From positions 1 through 35,065 of the forward strand of contig JAOXFI010000036.1 in assembly GCA_029232285.1 (NCBI GenBank): a DNA stretch of 35,065 nt. The letters are read 5' to 3'. A model generated the notes under the pieces. It was not told where the DNA came from. It saw only the letters and a program-made list of their open reading frames with translations, and made no database searches. The DNA is from Agmasoma carcini (nom. nud.) (taxonomy: Eukaryota; Microsporidia; Thelohaniidae). How positions within the stretch are numbered: position 1 is the stretch's first letter; the number at the start of each line of letters is the position of its first letter. A program made the position numbers and the translations under genes. Below are positions 10,817-20,918 of this stretch, piece by piece.

Positions 10817-13800
10817 ATGGAAACAGATTCTAAACAAACCCTTAAATCTGCTATAAACAAGTTGTTTCCTCCTTCAAAGACATCAGTTGATTCAGTTTTT
10901 GCAAGGATCAAAGAGGAAAGAACCATTTCTAATTCAGAAGTCGCAGATCTGCTTCTATTCATGGCAGACACCTCTGATCGCCAATGGGACATCTCAATTG
11001 TTTTAAAATCACTAAACGCCCATTTCAACTTGGCTTGGAGAGATATTTACCATTGTTTGACACAGAAGGACTTCTTATGGACCATCGACTCACTTTATCT
11101 AATCATCGATGCTTGGGTGTCTCTAAGTGGAATAATCACAGTGCCGTATGACATTCTTTTCACAAAATGGCCAAATCGGGATCATCAAATACAATTTATC
11201 AAATCTTTAATTGAATGTGATCAGTATAGAGTTCAAATTTTCTCAAATATTTACTGCAACAAACTTGTTTCTAAAGAGGAGCTTAGAAATAATAAATTCA
11301 AGAAAACTTTGGAGTACGAATCTAACTTTAACACAATACAATTGTTTAAAACCATAGAAATGATAGATTCAAGAGAACTTATAGAGTATATCAAACAGAA
11401 ATCACCAGAGTATTGTATTTTAGGATTATTGGAGGTTTATCCATCATTTGAAGACACTTTTAAGCAATTACTTAAGCACTTTGGTGAAGGCACAAGTTCA
11501 CATTTCATATTTTATACAATGTTCAATAGAAAATCTGATGTAGTACTCTCATCTTTGTCTGAAATCTCATTACCAATCACCAAAGTACTTGATATTCTAT
11601 TAGAGAATAAAATGTTAAATCTGGTGACTGATTCTCATCAGCCCACCGATTTTTGTTTTGATCTGATAATACTTAGCTCTAGGAGAGACAGTCTTAATCT
11701 TTTGGTCTGGCTTGATCATCTACCCTTATCAAACATTGGGCCTTTCGTTTCATACCTGGAAAATAGAATATACAGTGAATCTGAATTGACACCTGGTGAT
11801 AATGGACAGGCTGATAAGATTCAAAGAACCAGAGAAAATACGATGTTCCCACTTACTCCAGAAATTTTACTAACCATTATGAACAAAATTGAAAAGATAA
11901 TAGAAGTTGGGAGAAAAGAGCAAGAGGGAGATAGTCCAAGAATCGAAGTTTTAGAAGATATTTATTTAGAAATGGAAAGAAAACTAATAAAATTAAAAAA
12001 TACGTTTACACCTCCAAAACACACAACCTATGATCAAGCATCACAGCTTATCAATGAAATTATCAACACAAAGACAGACACAGACATTTCTATTTATAAG
12101 ATTGAAAAATTGACTGCAAATTCACCTAAAATGCTTAAGAAGGTCTTTACTATATTAACAGAGAGCTTCCCTAGTCTTCACAGACTACCTAATTCAGATT
12201 ATTTATCACAATTTTTTGGTGAATTGATTAAGAAAGGAATTTATCCAAAGCCATATTTAGGAATTATTTTAAATCAAATTAAGAAAAGCTTGAAATCACC
12301 ATCGTCTGAGCGAGAATATTCATTTCACTTTTCTCTTTGCACCGCTTTCGTTTCTGAAATGCCATCCTTTTTGAACGATATAGAAGGAATAGAATCTGTG
12401 AGAAATGGTTTAATTAAGAAAAATCTTATACTTGTTGATGAAGACAGTCAAAACCAAATAAAACTAGAATCTTTATTAGACATCGTACTTGATAGTAGTG
12501 ATGGAAACGAAACCTGTATTGATATGGTAGATACATTTATCGAAGCCAATAACTCTAACAACAACAAGTATAATACTTCTATTCGGGCATTGTTGCTGAA
12601 GCTAATATCAAACACTGATGATGATGGGTTGGATGGTATTTTTGCATACGCGCTTGCTCAGAATGACATCTTTATTGATTTGCTGATTGAAAAAATTTCT
12701 TTAATTGCTCGTCTAATGTTCTCATATAAGGTAGACAATGAAATATTCTTTGTTAAACAGTTGGGAAGCTTATTTGGAACTATAACATTAGGACAAAACA
12801 AGACAATTCCATTGTCTGTCTTTGACATCAAATCTTACCTTCTGAAAGCCATCGAATATAGGAGAATTACAGTTGCTGTATTTTTCTGTGCTTCAATCCT
12901 AGAGCAGAGCTTGAAAGGAATAATTTTTATACCTAAAAACCCTTGGCTAATGGATATTTTAAAAATATTTGGTGAACTCAGTACATGCACTCCGATACAG
13001 AATAGGGAGAGGATCACAACTTTATACAAAACATTTAATTTAAAGTTGGTACCTCGACCATTTAAGATGAAAGATAATCTGTTAAGATATAAAATAGAAT
13101 TTGATGGCAGTCTTAGACAGGTAATTGCTTCTGCCCTTGATTATTCTATTAGAGAGGTTTGTTCACATGTCTTGAGTAAAACCTTTGAATCAATATCACC
13201 GACGGCTAGAATAATTGTTCAGAATCTTAAATTGACTGATTTAGACTCCTTCAGAACTGTTTTTATAAACCTAGTCCAATTCTCTGTACGATATGCTTCT
13301 CATTACCCTCTTAGAGTGGCAATGGTGACTAACCTTAACTATTTCTTAAGATTATCTGCTAATGATCTCAATACTGAGCAAAAGAATAATATTATTGCTG
13401 TAAACCTATCCATTTGCATACAGTTGATAGAAAAGGTTGGTGCTTCACAAGCATTTGATTTGGCCACAGAATTATTTTATAGAGATAGAACAAGTCAGTA
13501 TAGATCTACAGATGGCACTTCTTTCACACATAAGTTTTCACTTTTCTCCATTTCTGGATCAAATTATGTAGCAGACAGGAAGCAAAACCCAGAACTTGAT
13601 TATAAGACGCCTAGTGATCCAGTTGTTATACAATTATTTAATGATAACTTTCAATCACTCAAATTACTTCGTAAGCCAACTCATCTAGAGAAGATTACAA
13701 TTAGGGTGATCGAGAACTATGAATTACAGGAGATTAAGTCTTTCCTATTACAACTTGGTAGAAGTGTTAGCATATCAAAGAGAGATTTCATCTCAGAACA

Positions 13801-15268
13801 TTGGAAGGGGTTGCTTACAGATTCAAAGTACGCTGTATTTAATCAGATAATGGACTTTTTAAAGAAAAGTAATGATATAGATGATCAATGTACCATACTT
13901 TGTAAATATCTTGTAGGCCAAATTTTGAAAACAAAATCACCTCCAAAGTTTATTTTTTCCGTGATTTCAAGAGTTTTAGATTTATCCCAAAAAGCTAAAT
14001 CAGATGTAGTTGGATGGATTGTCTATTCAGATGATCCTAAAAAGTTTAATCTTAGCCTAGTAGAAGGTTTTATAGAAGTAAATCTGCTAAATGTGAGAGA
14101 ATATGACCAGAGTCTAGCTCGTTCTTTAAGAAAAGATGAAAATAAGAACATTCCGTTTGCGTTAGACTTACTCAGTAATCTTTTGCTAGATGATCTAAAG
14201 TCTTGTTCTGTTTTTGACTTTATACATACAATAGAAACGTTGAACAAACATACAAATAATCATAAAATACAAAATTTCTTTGGAAAAGTTGAATCTTTAA
14301 TGATAAAATTTCCACCAGTACGACAAGTTGACTTTGATTTATTGATACAGTACCCTAATTATAACTTTATAGACATTTTTAAACATTGTTGGTCACATTT
14401 CACTAGAAACACCGGTGTATATAGTTATTACAAGATTGATGCTATGTCTTCGTATATTTACAACATACATTCTGCTCTAGAGGAGTCTCTTCCTATATTT
14501 TTACAAGCATATGAAAAATCAAATTATTTATTTTTTCCTTTCTACCTTAGATTCCTTAAAAATTGTTTAGATGGATTAGAGCGGTCACACACAAATATAG
14601 AAATAATTATTGGCCTTATTTCCTTGCTTTTACCTTCTAGAATGCCTGCTTTCTTCATCGAATTCTTAGAAATAATTGATCACAAATTCTTATATGAAAC
14701 ACTACGACAGTACGGAATGAAGTGGGCTCGTGATTGCTTGAGTGTTCTAAGTCATAATCATCGTCTTGAACCTTTTGTGGTCAGGTTTTTCCTAAAGCAC
14801 AAAAATCTTTTTGAAACCCACTATTTGTATTTAAGTTTTCTAACACCAGAAGCCTGTGTATCTCTTAAAAATTTATTTAATTCTGTTAGACCTAAATTAT
14901 TGTCAAGTGGACTCAATGATCTTAACGAAGGAAAGTTCTATAACTGTGATGCCTTGAAGTCATCATATGATAAGAATATTAATAGATATTTTAATACCTT
15001 TTTATTTTTATCTAAGGGTATTAATTATCTTGGAAATTACCATTATGTTGTAGATCATATGGCTGAGAATCCCCATGCTAGGGAAGTGTTTCTTTATTAT
15101 GTAAAAAATAAGATGTTTGATAGAGAAATTATATTACTTCTAATGATACGTAGACATGCTCCTCTTTGTCCGTCTTCGTTAGAGTCCCTCTTTAAGGAAA
15201 TTGAAAAGAACCCAAGCGTTAGAGAGATCATAGACCACTACATGTCAAGATTTTTTAATAAATTGTAG
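10817..15268 (+). CDS. NOT1: CCR4-NOT complex scaffold subunit Not1 (CNOT1)
   Basis: Scaffold of the CCR4-NOT deadenylase complex, which shortens mRNA poly(A) tails and represses translation. This intronless 1483-residue protein carries the CNOT1 landmarks in order. The N-terminal region has FNLAWRDIYHCL (about 69-80) and the conserved FDLIILSSRRDSL (about 281-293). The Caf1-binding MIF4G-like region ends with LGSLFGTITLGQNKTIP and NPWLMDIL (about 645-710). The DUF3819/CAF40-binding segment has ALDYSIREV (about 765-775). The C-terminal Not1 domain has MPAFFIEFLEIIDHKF (about 1275) and FETHYLYLSFLTP (about 1331). It is much shorter than human or yeast Not1 (over 2000 aa), with linkers trimmed. 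The start is set by the box at 10803 and homology from about residue 60. AATAAA (15257-15262) lies inside the last codons. PDCD5 starts only 39 bases downstream. Confidence 0.92.
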   Translation: METDSKQTLKSAINKLFPPSKTSVDSVFARIKEERTISNSEVADLLLFMADTSDRQWDISIVLKSLNAHFNLAWRDIYHCLTQKDFLWTIDSLYLIIDAWVSLSGIITVPYDILFTKWPNRDHQIQFIKSLIECDQYRVQIFSNIYCNKLVSKEELRNNKFKKTLEYESNFNTIQLFKTIEMIDSRELIEYIKQKSPEYCILGLLEVYPSFEDTFKQLLKHFGEGTSSHFIFYTMFNRKSDVVLSSLSEISLPITKVLDILLENKMLNLVTDSHQPTDFCFDLIILSSRRDSLNLLVWLDHLPLSNIGPFVSYLENRIYSESELTPGDNGQADKIQRTRENTMFPLTPEILLTIMNKIEKIIEVGRKEQEGDSPRIEVLEDIYLEMERKLIKLKNTFTPPKHTTYDQASQLINEIINTKTDTDISIYKIEKLTANSPKMLKKVFTILTESFPSLHRLPNSDYLSQFFGELIKKGIYPKPYLGIILNQIKKSLKSPSSEREYSFHFSLCTAFVSEMPSFLNDIEGIESVRNGLIKKNLILVDEDSQNQIKLESLLDIVLDSSDGNETCIDMVDTFIEANNSNNNKYNTSIRALLLKLISNTDDDGLDGIFAYALAQNDIFIDLLIEKISLIARLMFSYKVDNEIFFVKQLGSLFGTITLGQNKTIPLSVFDIKSYLLKAIEYRRITVAVFFCASILEQSLKGIIFIPKNPWLMDILKIFGELSTCTPIQNRERITTLYKTFNLKLVPRPFKMKDNLLRYKIEFDGSLRQVIASALDYSIREVCSHVLSKTFESISPTARIIVQNLKLTDLDSFRTVFINLVQFSVRYASHYPLRVAMVTNLNYFLRLSANDLNTEQKNNIIAVNLSICIQLIEKVGASQAFDLATELFYRDRTSQYRSTDGTSFTHKFSLFSISGSNYVADRKQNPELDYKTPSDPVVIQLFNDNFQSLKLLRKPTHLEKITIRVIENYELQEIKSFLLQLGRSVSISKRDFISEHWKGLLTDSKYAVFNQIMDFLKKSNDIDDQCTILCKYLVGQILKTKSPPKFIFSVISRVLDLSQKAKSDVVGWIVYSDDPKKFNLSLVEGFIEVNLLNVREYDQSLARSLRKDENKNIPFALDLLSNLLLDDLKSCSVFDFIHTIETLNKHTNNHKIQNFFGKVESLMIKFPPVRQVDFDLLIQYPNYNFIDIFKHCWSHFTRNTGVYSYYKIDAMSSYIYNIHSALEESLPIFLQAYEKSNYLFFPFYLRFLKNCLDGLERSHTNIEIIIGLISLLLPSRMPAFFIEFLEIIDHKFLYETLRQYGMKWARDCLSVLSHNHRLEPFVVRFFLKHKNLFETHYLYLSFLTPEACVSLKNLFNSVRPKLLSSGLNDLNEGKFYNCDALKSSYDKNINRYFNTFLFLSKGINYLGNYHYVVDHMAENPHAREVFLYYVKNKMFDREIILLLMIRRHAPLCPSSLESLFKEIEKNPSVREIIDHYMSRFFNKL

Positions 15269-15294
15269 AAAATCCAATCCTTTTTTTTTTACTC

Positions 15295-15304
15295 AAAATT
15301 TTTT
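15295..15304 (+). promoter_or_regulatory. AAAATTTTTT box before PDCD5 start
   Basis: The box ends three bases before the ATG at 15308. It lies in the 39-base gap after Not1, preceded by a T-run, so this gene probably has its own promoter despite the tight spacing. Confidence 0.55.
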
Positions 15305-15307
15305 CTT

Positions 15308-15586
15308 ATGTCACAGGAGAATGAAGCAGCTAAAGAAGCACAAGAGAATGAGATGTTGCGCAGAATAACAGATTCTAGAACTTATAATGCATTGAGCTTG
15401 TTATTAAGTGTTAACGAGCCCAAACACAAAAAGCTTAAGAGTCAAATATTTGATTTGTTCAATAAAACGAAGAGAATTGTTACTTTTGATATGTACAAGT
15501 CATTGGTCGAGAATGCAAGTGAAAATGTCTCTGTTGTTGTATGTAGAAGGGATGATGATTTTGGACTTGATGATATTGAAGATTAG
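15308..15586 (+). CDS. PDCD5: PDCD5-family (TFAR19) DNA-binding-like protein
   Basis: A 92-residue protein matching the PDCD5/TFAR19 family, a small helical-bundle protein conserved in archaea and eukaryotes and linked in animals to apoptosis and to chaperonin/prefoldin function. An acidic, Ala-Glu-rich N-terminal helix leads into NEMLRRITDSRTYNALSLL (about 14-32), which parallels the family's ILxQxLxxxARxRLxxL segment, then a helical KLKSQIFDLFNKTK stretch and the family-type final segment VVVCRRDDDFGLDD (family KFNRRKxxDSDEDD). The usual length is about 110-125 residues, so the N-terminus is shortened. It follows Not1 by 39 bases. AATAAA (15589-15594) starts two bases after the TAG stop. 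An overlapping 61-aa frame at 15408-15593 is a shadow. Confidence 0.82.
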   Translation: MSQENEAAKEAQENEMLRRITDSRTYNALSLLLSVNEPKHKKLKSQIFDLFNKTKRIVTFDMYKSLVENASENVSVVVCRRDDDFGLDDIED

Positions 15587-15758
15587 AAAATAAAAAATTA
15601 TTTCAAATGTATTTCTTTTTATTTATAGCATATACCATACATAAGATAGTAAAACATAAATATCTGTAGAAACATTGATCTGATATGAAAATGAAGGCTT
15701 AAAAGTAATTTATAAAAATATCATAAAAAAAATAATTAACAAACTTAAACCCTAATCT

Positions 15759-18700
15759 TTATTTTCTAAATATCTGGACTTCAACTTCTTTTCCCTCAAA
15801 AAGATGCTTACCTTCAGTAATCATATTTCCTTCTTTACCAAGTATAACCTGCGGATAGTGTTTATTGGTTATTTCTTTCAAATAATTGTCTCCAATATCA
15901 ATCATAACTTCATCATCAGGAAGTAAACCACAGCTCTTCCTTAATCTTTGTATAAAAGAAAACATCTCTCGTGCGTTTTTGAGTTCAATAATGACTTCAT
16001 CTGTAGTTTTATCAATTATCACACCATAATTGTCAAAGTAACCGGAGTCTTCAATACCAACAAATTTTTTGTTAATTATAACATCAGCCTTAGTAAATAC
16101 AAAGCCATCTTTCTCAACACATCCGTCTCGGAATAATCCTTTGCACTCCTGTTCAGTGAAAGAATTAATTATACTACTCTTCTTCTTAATTGTTGACTTA
16201 TTTTCCCTTAAAGACATATAATTTGGCTTTGAATCAAATGTGTAAGCATACTTAGATTCATTTTCAAAAAGAATGTTAAGAAGGTTACACTCTGATTTGA
16301 TAACATTGACATATTCCTTTAATAGCTCCATTGTATCAGCATCGCAGACAACTGTTGCTAATTTCAAAGGCGTTTTAAGACTTATTTGGTGACTTTCACG
16401 CAACTGCCTTATACTTTCAATAACCTTCTTGGTAGTATCAAATGGATGGATCACTGGCGTACCTTTGATGATTTCCTCAAAATGGACTGATTCCAATTTC
16501 TTAGAGACACTTTGATAACAATACTCAGAAAAGAATGGACAGAACGATGCCATTATTATAGAGAATTGCTCCAGTATATAATACAAATGGCCACCATTCT
16601 TCTTAAGTGCAGCTCTGTTGATTCTTATGTACCAATTGCTTAAATCATCTATAAACTTCAAAGCAAGATTCAATATGCCATTCAGACGATAATTCTCCAT
16701 TTGAGTTACAACATTATAGGTTAAGTTGCTTAACCTAGAATCTATCCAACTATCCATCTCAAGTCTGGATTCAGATTTGGAGCAATCCATAGTAAAAACC
16801 AGAGAATTATACCAAGGAATCAAAAGATTTTTTAACATACCATGCACACCCGATTCACTAAACCTCAAATTTTCAGATTCTACAACAGGTGAATTCAATA
16901 AGTACATTCTTAGCGAATCAGCACCATATTTATCAAATATCAGGTTTGGATCAGGATAATTCTTTAGTCTTTTAGACATCTTCTTACCATCTTCAGCTAA
17001 TACAATACCATTCACAATTACATTCTTAAAGGCTGGCTTATCGAAAAGAAGCGTTGAAATAACATGTAAAGTATAAAACCATCCACGTGTTTGATCAATA
17101 CCTTCACCAATAAAGTCACCCGGAAAATTATCCATTTTAAGATATTTCTCCCCTAAATCAAGATTCTTAACCTGTTCATCTAAATCAGAATCAAAAGGAT
17201 AGTGATCTTGAGCGTAAGGCATAGATCCACTCTCAAACCAACAGTCAAAGACTTCATCTATTCTTCGGTACTCTTTACCATCCTTTTTAATAACTATATG
17301 ATCAACAAACTGACGGTGAATATCTGTAACCTTTACACCACTATATTCTTCCAACTCAGCAATTGATCCTATACAGATATAATCGTTATCTTCATTAACC
17401 CAAATAGGCATAGGAGTACCCCAAAATCTATTCCTTGATACTAACCAGTCTCGGGCATTTGCAAGCCAATTACCAAACCTTCTAGTTTTGATATCTGCAG
17501 GAACCCATGTAGTTTGATCATTTGTTCTTAACAGGTCTTCTCTGTGATCACTAACTTTGATAAACCAACTAGGAACCAACCTATACATAAGTGGGGTGTC
17601 ACTTCTCCAACAAAATGGATAAGAATGCACAACTCTTGAATTTATGAGAACTTTAGATTTGATATCATTCAATATAAATTTATCCATATCTTTAAAGTAT
17701 ACGCCTTTGTATTTTCCAATTGTAAACTTTCCATTTTCATCAACAGGGCATGGCACATCGTCTTTTTCAGTGATCAATCCTTTTTCAATGAACATATTAT
17801 AATCATCTTCACCAAATGCAGGTGCACAATGAACAATTGCTGTACCATTAGAATCAGAAACAAATTTTGCACTTTGTACTTTAAAAAAGCCTCTTGATCG
17901 ATCAGATTCAAAATAATCAAAAGGTTGTTCATAATCAAGTCCAACCAATTCGGCACCCTTTAATTGACCAACAACTTTATATCCTTTTAGATAAGAAGAT
18001 ATCCTATCAGTATGCATGATATAATAAAAACCTTTATAAAGGAAAATATCATAAGTAAAATCTCGATTAACTGCAAGTGCACAATTTGAAGGTAAAGTCC
18101 AAGGCGTTGTGGTCCAGGCCACAAGTGATACTTCAAAGTTTTTAAACTTTTCTTTTAAAGGGAAGGCTATTAAAACGGAAGGATCACTAACATCCTTGTA
18201 ATTTTGATTAGCTTCAAAGTTACTCAAAGGTGTTTTACATGCGGTAGAAAAAGGCATGATTTTATAACCTTTATAGACCTTGTCTCTAGTGAAGAGTTGC
18301 TTGAAAACATACCATACTGATTCCATAAAGTTGGGATCCATTGTTTTATATCCATTTTTAAAGTCAACCCATCTTCCCATTCTTAAAACAGTGCTTTCCC
18401 ACTCAGATGAATACTTCATAACAATACTTTTACATTCATCGTTATATTTTGCAATACCCATATCGAGTACTTGCTTTCTATCGGTTATACCCAATTGTTT
18501 ATCAATTTCATATTCAACTGGAAGGCCATGGCAATCCCAACCAAATCTCCTAGGAACATCAAACCCAAGCTGATGGTAGAACCTACCGATGGTATCTTTG
18601 ATAGTCCCTGACAAAATGTGGCCGTAGTGTGGTAGACCTGTAGCAAAAGGAGGCCCATCATAGAAAACGAAACGTTTTTTGTTCTTATTACGTTCTAAAG

Positions 18701-18782
18701 ACGATTTGAAGGTGTTATTCTTCTTCCAAAAACCCAAAACCTCAAGTTCAGCTTCTGTGAAAGTAATATTCTTCCTAAACAT
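15759..18782 (-). CDS. ILS1: Isoleucyl-tRNA synthetase, cytosolic
   Basis: Class I synthetase that charges tRNA-Ile with isoleucine in the cytosol. The 1007-residue protein shows the HIGH signature as HYGH (52-55) after PPFATGLP, and the second signature KMSKR (601-605). Between them lies the CP1 editing domain with TTTPWTLPSN (224-233) and HCAPAFGEDDY (318-328); the IleRS/ValRS-type VFDCWFESGSMPYA (511-524) precedes KMSKR. An anticodon-binding region and the eukaryotic-type C-terminal extension follow. Length is close to yeast Ils1 (1072). The AAAATTTTT box (18788-18796) is five bases before the start, and AATAAA (15758-15763, minus) overlaps the TAA stop. It is convergent with PDCD5, 172 bases apart. 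Confidence 0.96.
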   Translation of the reverse strand: MFRKNITFTEAELEVLGFWKKNNTFKSSLERNKNKKRFVFYDGPPFATGLPHYGHILSGTIKDTIGRFYHQLGFDVPRRFGWDCHGLPVEYEIDKQLGITDRKQVLDMGIAKYNDECKSIVMKYSSEWESTVLRMGRWVDFKNGYKTMDPNFMESVWYVFKQLFTRDKVYKGYKIMPFSTACKTPLSNFEANQNYKDVSDPSVLIAFPLKEKFKNFEVSLVAWTTTPWTLPSNCALAVNRDFTYDIFLYKGFYYIMHTDRISSYLKGYKVVGQLKGAELVGLDYEQPFDYFESDRSRGFFKVQSAKFVSDSNGTAIVHCAPAFGEDDYNMFIEKGLITEKDDVPCPVDENGKFTIGKYKGVYFKDMDKFILNDIKSKVLINSRVVHSYPFCWRSDTPLMYRLVPSWFIKVSDHREDLLRTNDQTTWVPADIKTRRFGNWLANARDWLVSRNRFWGTPMPIWVNEDNDYICIGSIAELEEYSGVKVTDIHRQFVDHIVIKKDGKEYRRIDEVFDCWFESGSMPYAQDHYPFDSDLDEQVKNLDLGEKYLKMDNFPGDFIGEGIDQTRGWFYTLHVISTLLFDKPAFKNVIVNGIVLAEDGKKMSKRLKNYPDPNLIFDKYGADSLRMYLLNSPVVESENLRFSESGVHGMLKNLLIPWYNSLVFTMDCSKSESRLEMDSWIDSRLSNLTYNVVTQMENYRLNGILNLALKFIDDLSNWYIRINRAALKKNGGHLYYILEQFSIIMASFCPFFSEYCYQSVSKKLESVHFEEIIKGTPVIHPFDTTKKVIESIRQLRESHQISLKTPLKLATVVCDADTMELLKEYVNVIKSECNLLNILFENESKYAYTFDSKPNYMSLRENKSTIKKKSSIINSFTEQECKGLFRDGCVEKDGFVFTKADVIINKKFVGIEDSGYFDNYGVIIDKTTDEVIIELKNAREMFSFIQRLRKSCGLLPDDEVMIDIGDNYLKEITNKHYPQVILGKEGNMITEGKHLFEGKEVEVQIFRK

Positions 18783-18787
18783 GGAGT

Positions 18788-18796
18788 AAAATTTTT
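18788..18796 (-). promoter_or_regulatory. AAATTTT-type box before IleRS start
   Basis: On the minus strand the sequence is AAAAATTTTACTCC directly before ATG; the box ends five bases from the start codon. Confidence 0.55.
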
Positions 18797-18863
18797 CAAA
18801 GATTTTTATAATCCATCTGAAACGTATGATAATTTAATAATTTGATAGGATGATTAATAGTTT

Positions 18864-19085
18864 ATGTTTAGAGTCGATTTCGAATCGTATTGGGCTGTTT
18901 ATATACACAAAGTTTTAGAAAATATCCAATATTTTTGTATTATAAATTTAATTTTAGTGTTAATTAAAATCATATTGTTTTTTGATAGTTATAGATTTCT
19001 ATATGTGACTAAGGACTCTGTTATAACTATTAATTGTTTTTTTTTAATATTAATAAATATTGTATTATTAAATCAAGTGCTGTAA
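18864..19085 (+). CDS. Possible small membrane protein, doubtful
   Basis: A 73-residue frame divergent from IleRS, starting 81 bases from it. It has two hydrophobic segments, roughly residues 24-41 and 53-73, and a charged first twenty residues (MFRVDFESYW). I do not recognise a family. No AAATTTT box lies directly before the ATG, and AATAAA occurs inside the frame about 30 bases before the stop. In sequence this AT-rich, hydrophobic frames arise by chance, so it may be spurious. Confidence 0.22.
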   Translation: MFRVDFESYWAVYIHKVLENIQYFCIINLILVLIKIILFFDSYRFLYVTKDSVITINCFFLILINIVLLNQVL

Positions 19086-19600
19086 CTATTATTTTATCTA
19101 CAGCTAAAAGTCAATGATTCTAATATATTGTGATAAGCCTATAAGATTGATGTATTTATTAATTAATAGATGTTGTTTATAATATAAATCAATCTTATAT
19201 AAAATTAATATATCAATTTTAAAATCTATAAATAATTTACTTAAAATATTTCAATTTGAGAATTTGCTTAATTCTAATAGTAGAAAGTAAAATCATCGGA
19301 ACATAAAAACATATCCAGCATTCGATGATGAAATATGACACAATCAACAATTAATTAGCTGATTACGCTTATCATATGATATATTTGTTAGTTAGTAACA
19401 ATTTGATATTTATATCAATTCGTAATGATATACATGCTTTCACCTATTTTACCACATTTAGACTTAATATGTACATATTTTATAAAATAATTTATCATAT
19501 TTAATCAACTCGGTTTTATTACTCTCCACCTCATAATTGCCCCCCTTAACATAAATGTTCATCTTTATTGATGACAAATTACTTAAATACAATAAAATAT
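19086..19600. other. Intergenic, no gene seen
   Basis: AT-rich spacer upstream of IleRS and downstream of the coiled-coil gene. No supported frame, RNA gene or transposon motif. Confidence 0.4.
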
Positions 19601-19601
19601 T

Positions 19602-20813
19602 TTATTTCTTATTTATATCCAAAAAATCAGATAATCTTCTGTCACAGTCACTCATTTCCTTTTCAAGCAACTGCTTCTTCAGCATGTCCTTCTCAACCTC
19701 TAATCTTATTCGAATCTCATCCTTCTTACGTTTCAGATCTTCTATTGGATAATTTCTACCCCTAGAAAACTTGTTCTGAAGCATTTCAATAAGAGTTTTT
19801 TGTCTTGATATAGTCTCCGACTTCCTCTTAATAACATCAACTGACTTTTTCAACTCATTATGGCAAGAATTTAGATCCTTCTTAAGCTTAACATTCTTTT
19901 CACTGAGCTTCTGTATCGCATCACTAAACCCTAAATTTTCTTCTTGTAATTTATCCTGAGTGGACTTAAGACTATCAATCTGCGAACTTAGAAATCCAAT
20001 TTCATCTTTCTTAATTCTCTTGTTAAGAGCTTCAATCTGGAAATTCTTATCAAATATCGCCTTTTCCATATCATTAATTTTATTGTCAAACCCTTCCAAT
20101 ATATTACCACAGTTTTCAATCATATCCATCGCAAGGCACGACTTAAGCTGATCATTATCCCCATATCTTTTAATATACTCATGCACCTTGTCCTTGATAT
20201 TTGTGTTTTCGGATGTTAGTGATGATATCTGTGACATACTCTCTTTATTTTGTTGATAAATAGCATCCTTTAATAACTTAGATTCATTCGCCCTTTTTTC
20301 ATAAGCATTTTCTAGCCTTATATGATGTTCTTTGATCTTCAAAACGTTATCTTGAATCTGTATACACTCATTAGTACAAAAATTAGATATCTCTGGCCAC
20401 TTAAGTTCAAAGAAACTCTGTAAAAAGTCTGCCTGCTTTACTTCATACTTAGGAATGTGTGAATTGATAAGTTTTCTAGCTTCAATCACATTACCAATCA
20501 CTAAATGTTTCTGAACATCTTCTAATACCTTTCTATCATTAGACTTCTCTTTATATATACGGTCAATATTCATATTAACACTTTCAATTTGATCTATTAT
20601 TGAAGACATATAAACATTCACAGGATCATCATCCAAATTATGTCTTTCAAATACTTTAGCTTCATCTGAAATTACTAAATTATTATCTGTAAAATCCTCA
20701 ATAAATGACTTTGATTCACCTTCTATAATATTAGAGTCATTTAATATGCTTGGAATATTTAACTCAGATTCATTCTCACTAGATTTCTCCTCTACAATTT
20801 TATATTCAGTCAT
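19602..20813 (-). CDS. Coiled-coil protein, unrecognised
   Basis: A 403-residue, highly charged protein. The first 75 residues are acidic and serine-rich, probably disordered. A short mixed segment follows (about 75-150, including LQSFFELKWPEISNF), then long heptad-rich coiled coil from about 155 to 395, with a break near residue 350 (SRGRNYPIEDL). This layout is common to spindle-pole, kinetochore, tethering and septin-associated proteins, but no family can be assigned by eye. The start is set by the AAAAAATTTT box (20818-20827) four bases upstream. AATAAA (19601-19606, minus) overlaps the TAA stop. Plus-strand frames across it are shadows. It lies between IleRS and tRNA-Ser, both on the same strand. 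Confidence 0.8.
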   Translation of the reverse strand: MTEYKIVEEKSSENESELNIPSILNDSNIIEGESKSFIEDFTDNNLVISDEAKVFERHNLDDDPVNVYMSSIIDQIESVNMNIDRIYKEKSNDRKVLEDVQKHLVIGNVIEARKLINSHIPKYEVKQADFLQSFFELKWPEISNFCTNECIQIQDNVLKIKEHHIRLENAYEKRANESKLLKDAIYQQNKESMSQISSLTSENTNIKDKVHEYIKRYGDNDQLKSCLAMDMIENCGNILEGFDNKINDMEKAIFDKNFQIEALNKRIKKDEIGFLSSQIDSLKSTQDKLQEENLGFSDAIQKLSEKNVKLKKDLNSCHNELKKSVDVIKRKSETISRQKTLIEMLQNKFSRGRNYPIEDLKRKKDEIRIRLEVEKDMLKKQLLEKEMSDCDRRLSDFLDINKK

Positions 20814-20817
20814 AGAT

Positions 20818-20827
20818 AAAAAATTTT
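20818..20827 (-). promoter_or_regulatory. AAATTTT-type box before the coiled-coil gene
   Basis: Minus strand AAAATTTTTT ends four bases before the ATG at 20813. Confidence 0.55.
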
Positions 20828-20911
20828 CATGATAAAAAAATATTATAATAAAAAGTATTTACAGTGAAAAATTTGAGTTGTATGTAGTTTTTAATTTTTT
20901 AAAAAAAGAAC

Positions 20912-20917
20912 AAAAAA
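20912..20917 (-). terminator. RNA polymerase III T-run after tRNA-Ser
   Basis: Six T residues on the minus strand begin one base after the discriminator of tRNA-Ser, the standard pol III stop signal. A second T-run follows at 20901-20907. Confidence 0.7.
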
Positions 20918-20918
20918 C

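Noticed and set aside
10798..11028. 76-aa minus-strand frame over the Not1 start
   Set aside because: Antisense shadow of the Not1 coding sequence; the same holds for 12835-13029 and 14023-14247.
17774..17956. Frames inside IleRS on both strands (also 15948-16136, 16726-16959, 18280-18573)
   Set aside because: Shadows of the IleRS gene, which is unbroken over 1007 codons with all motifs.
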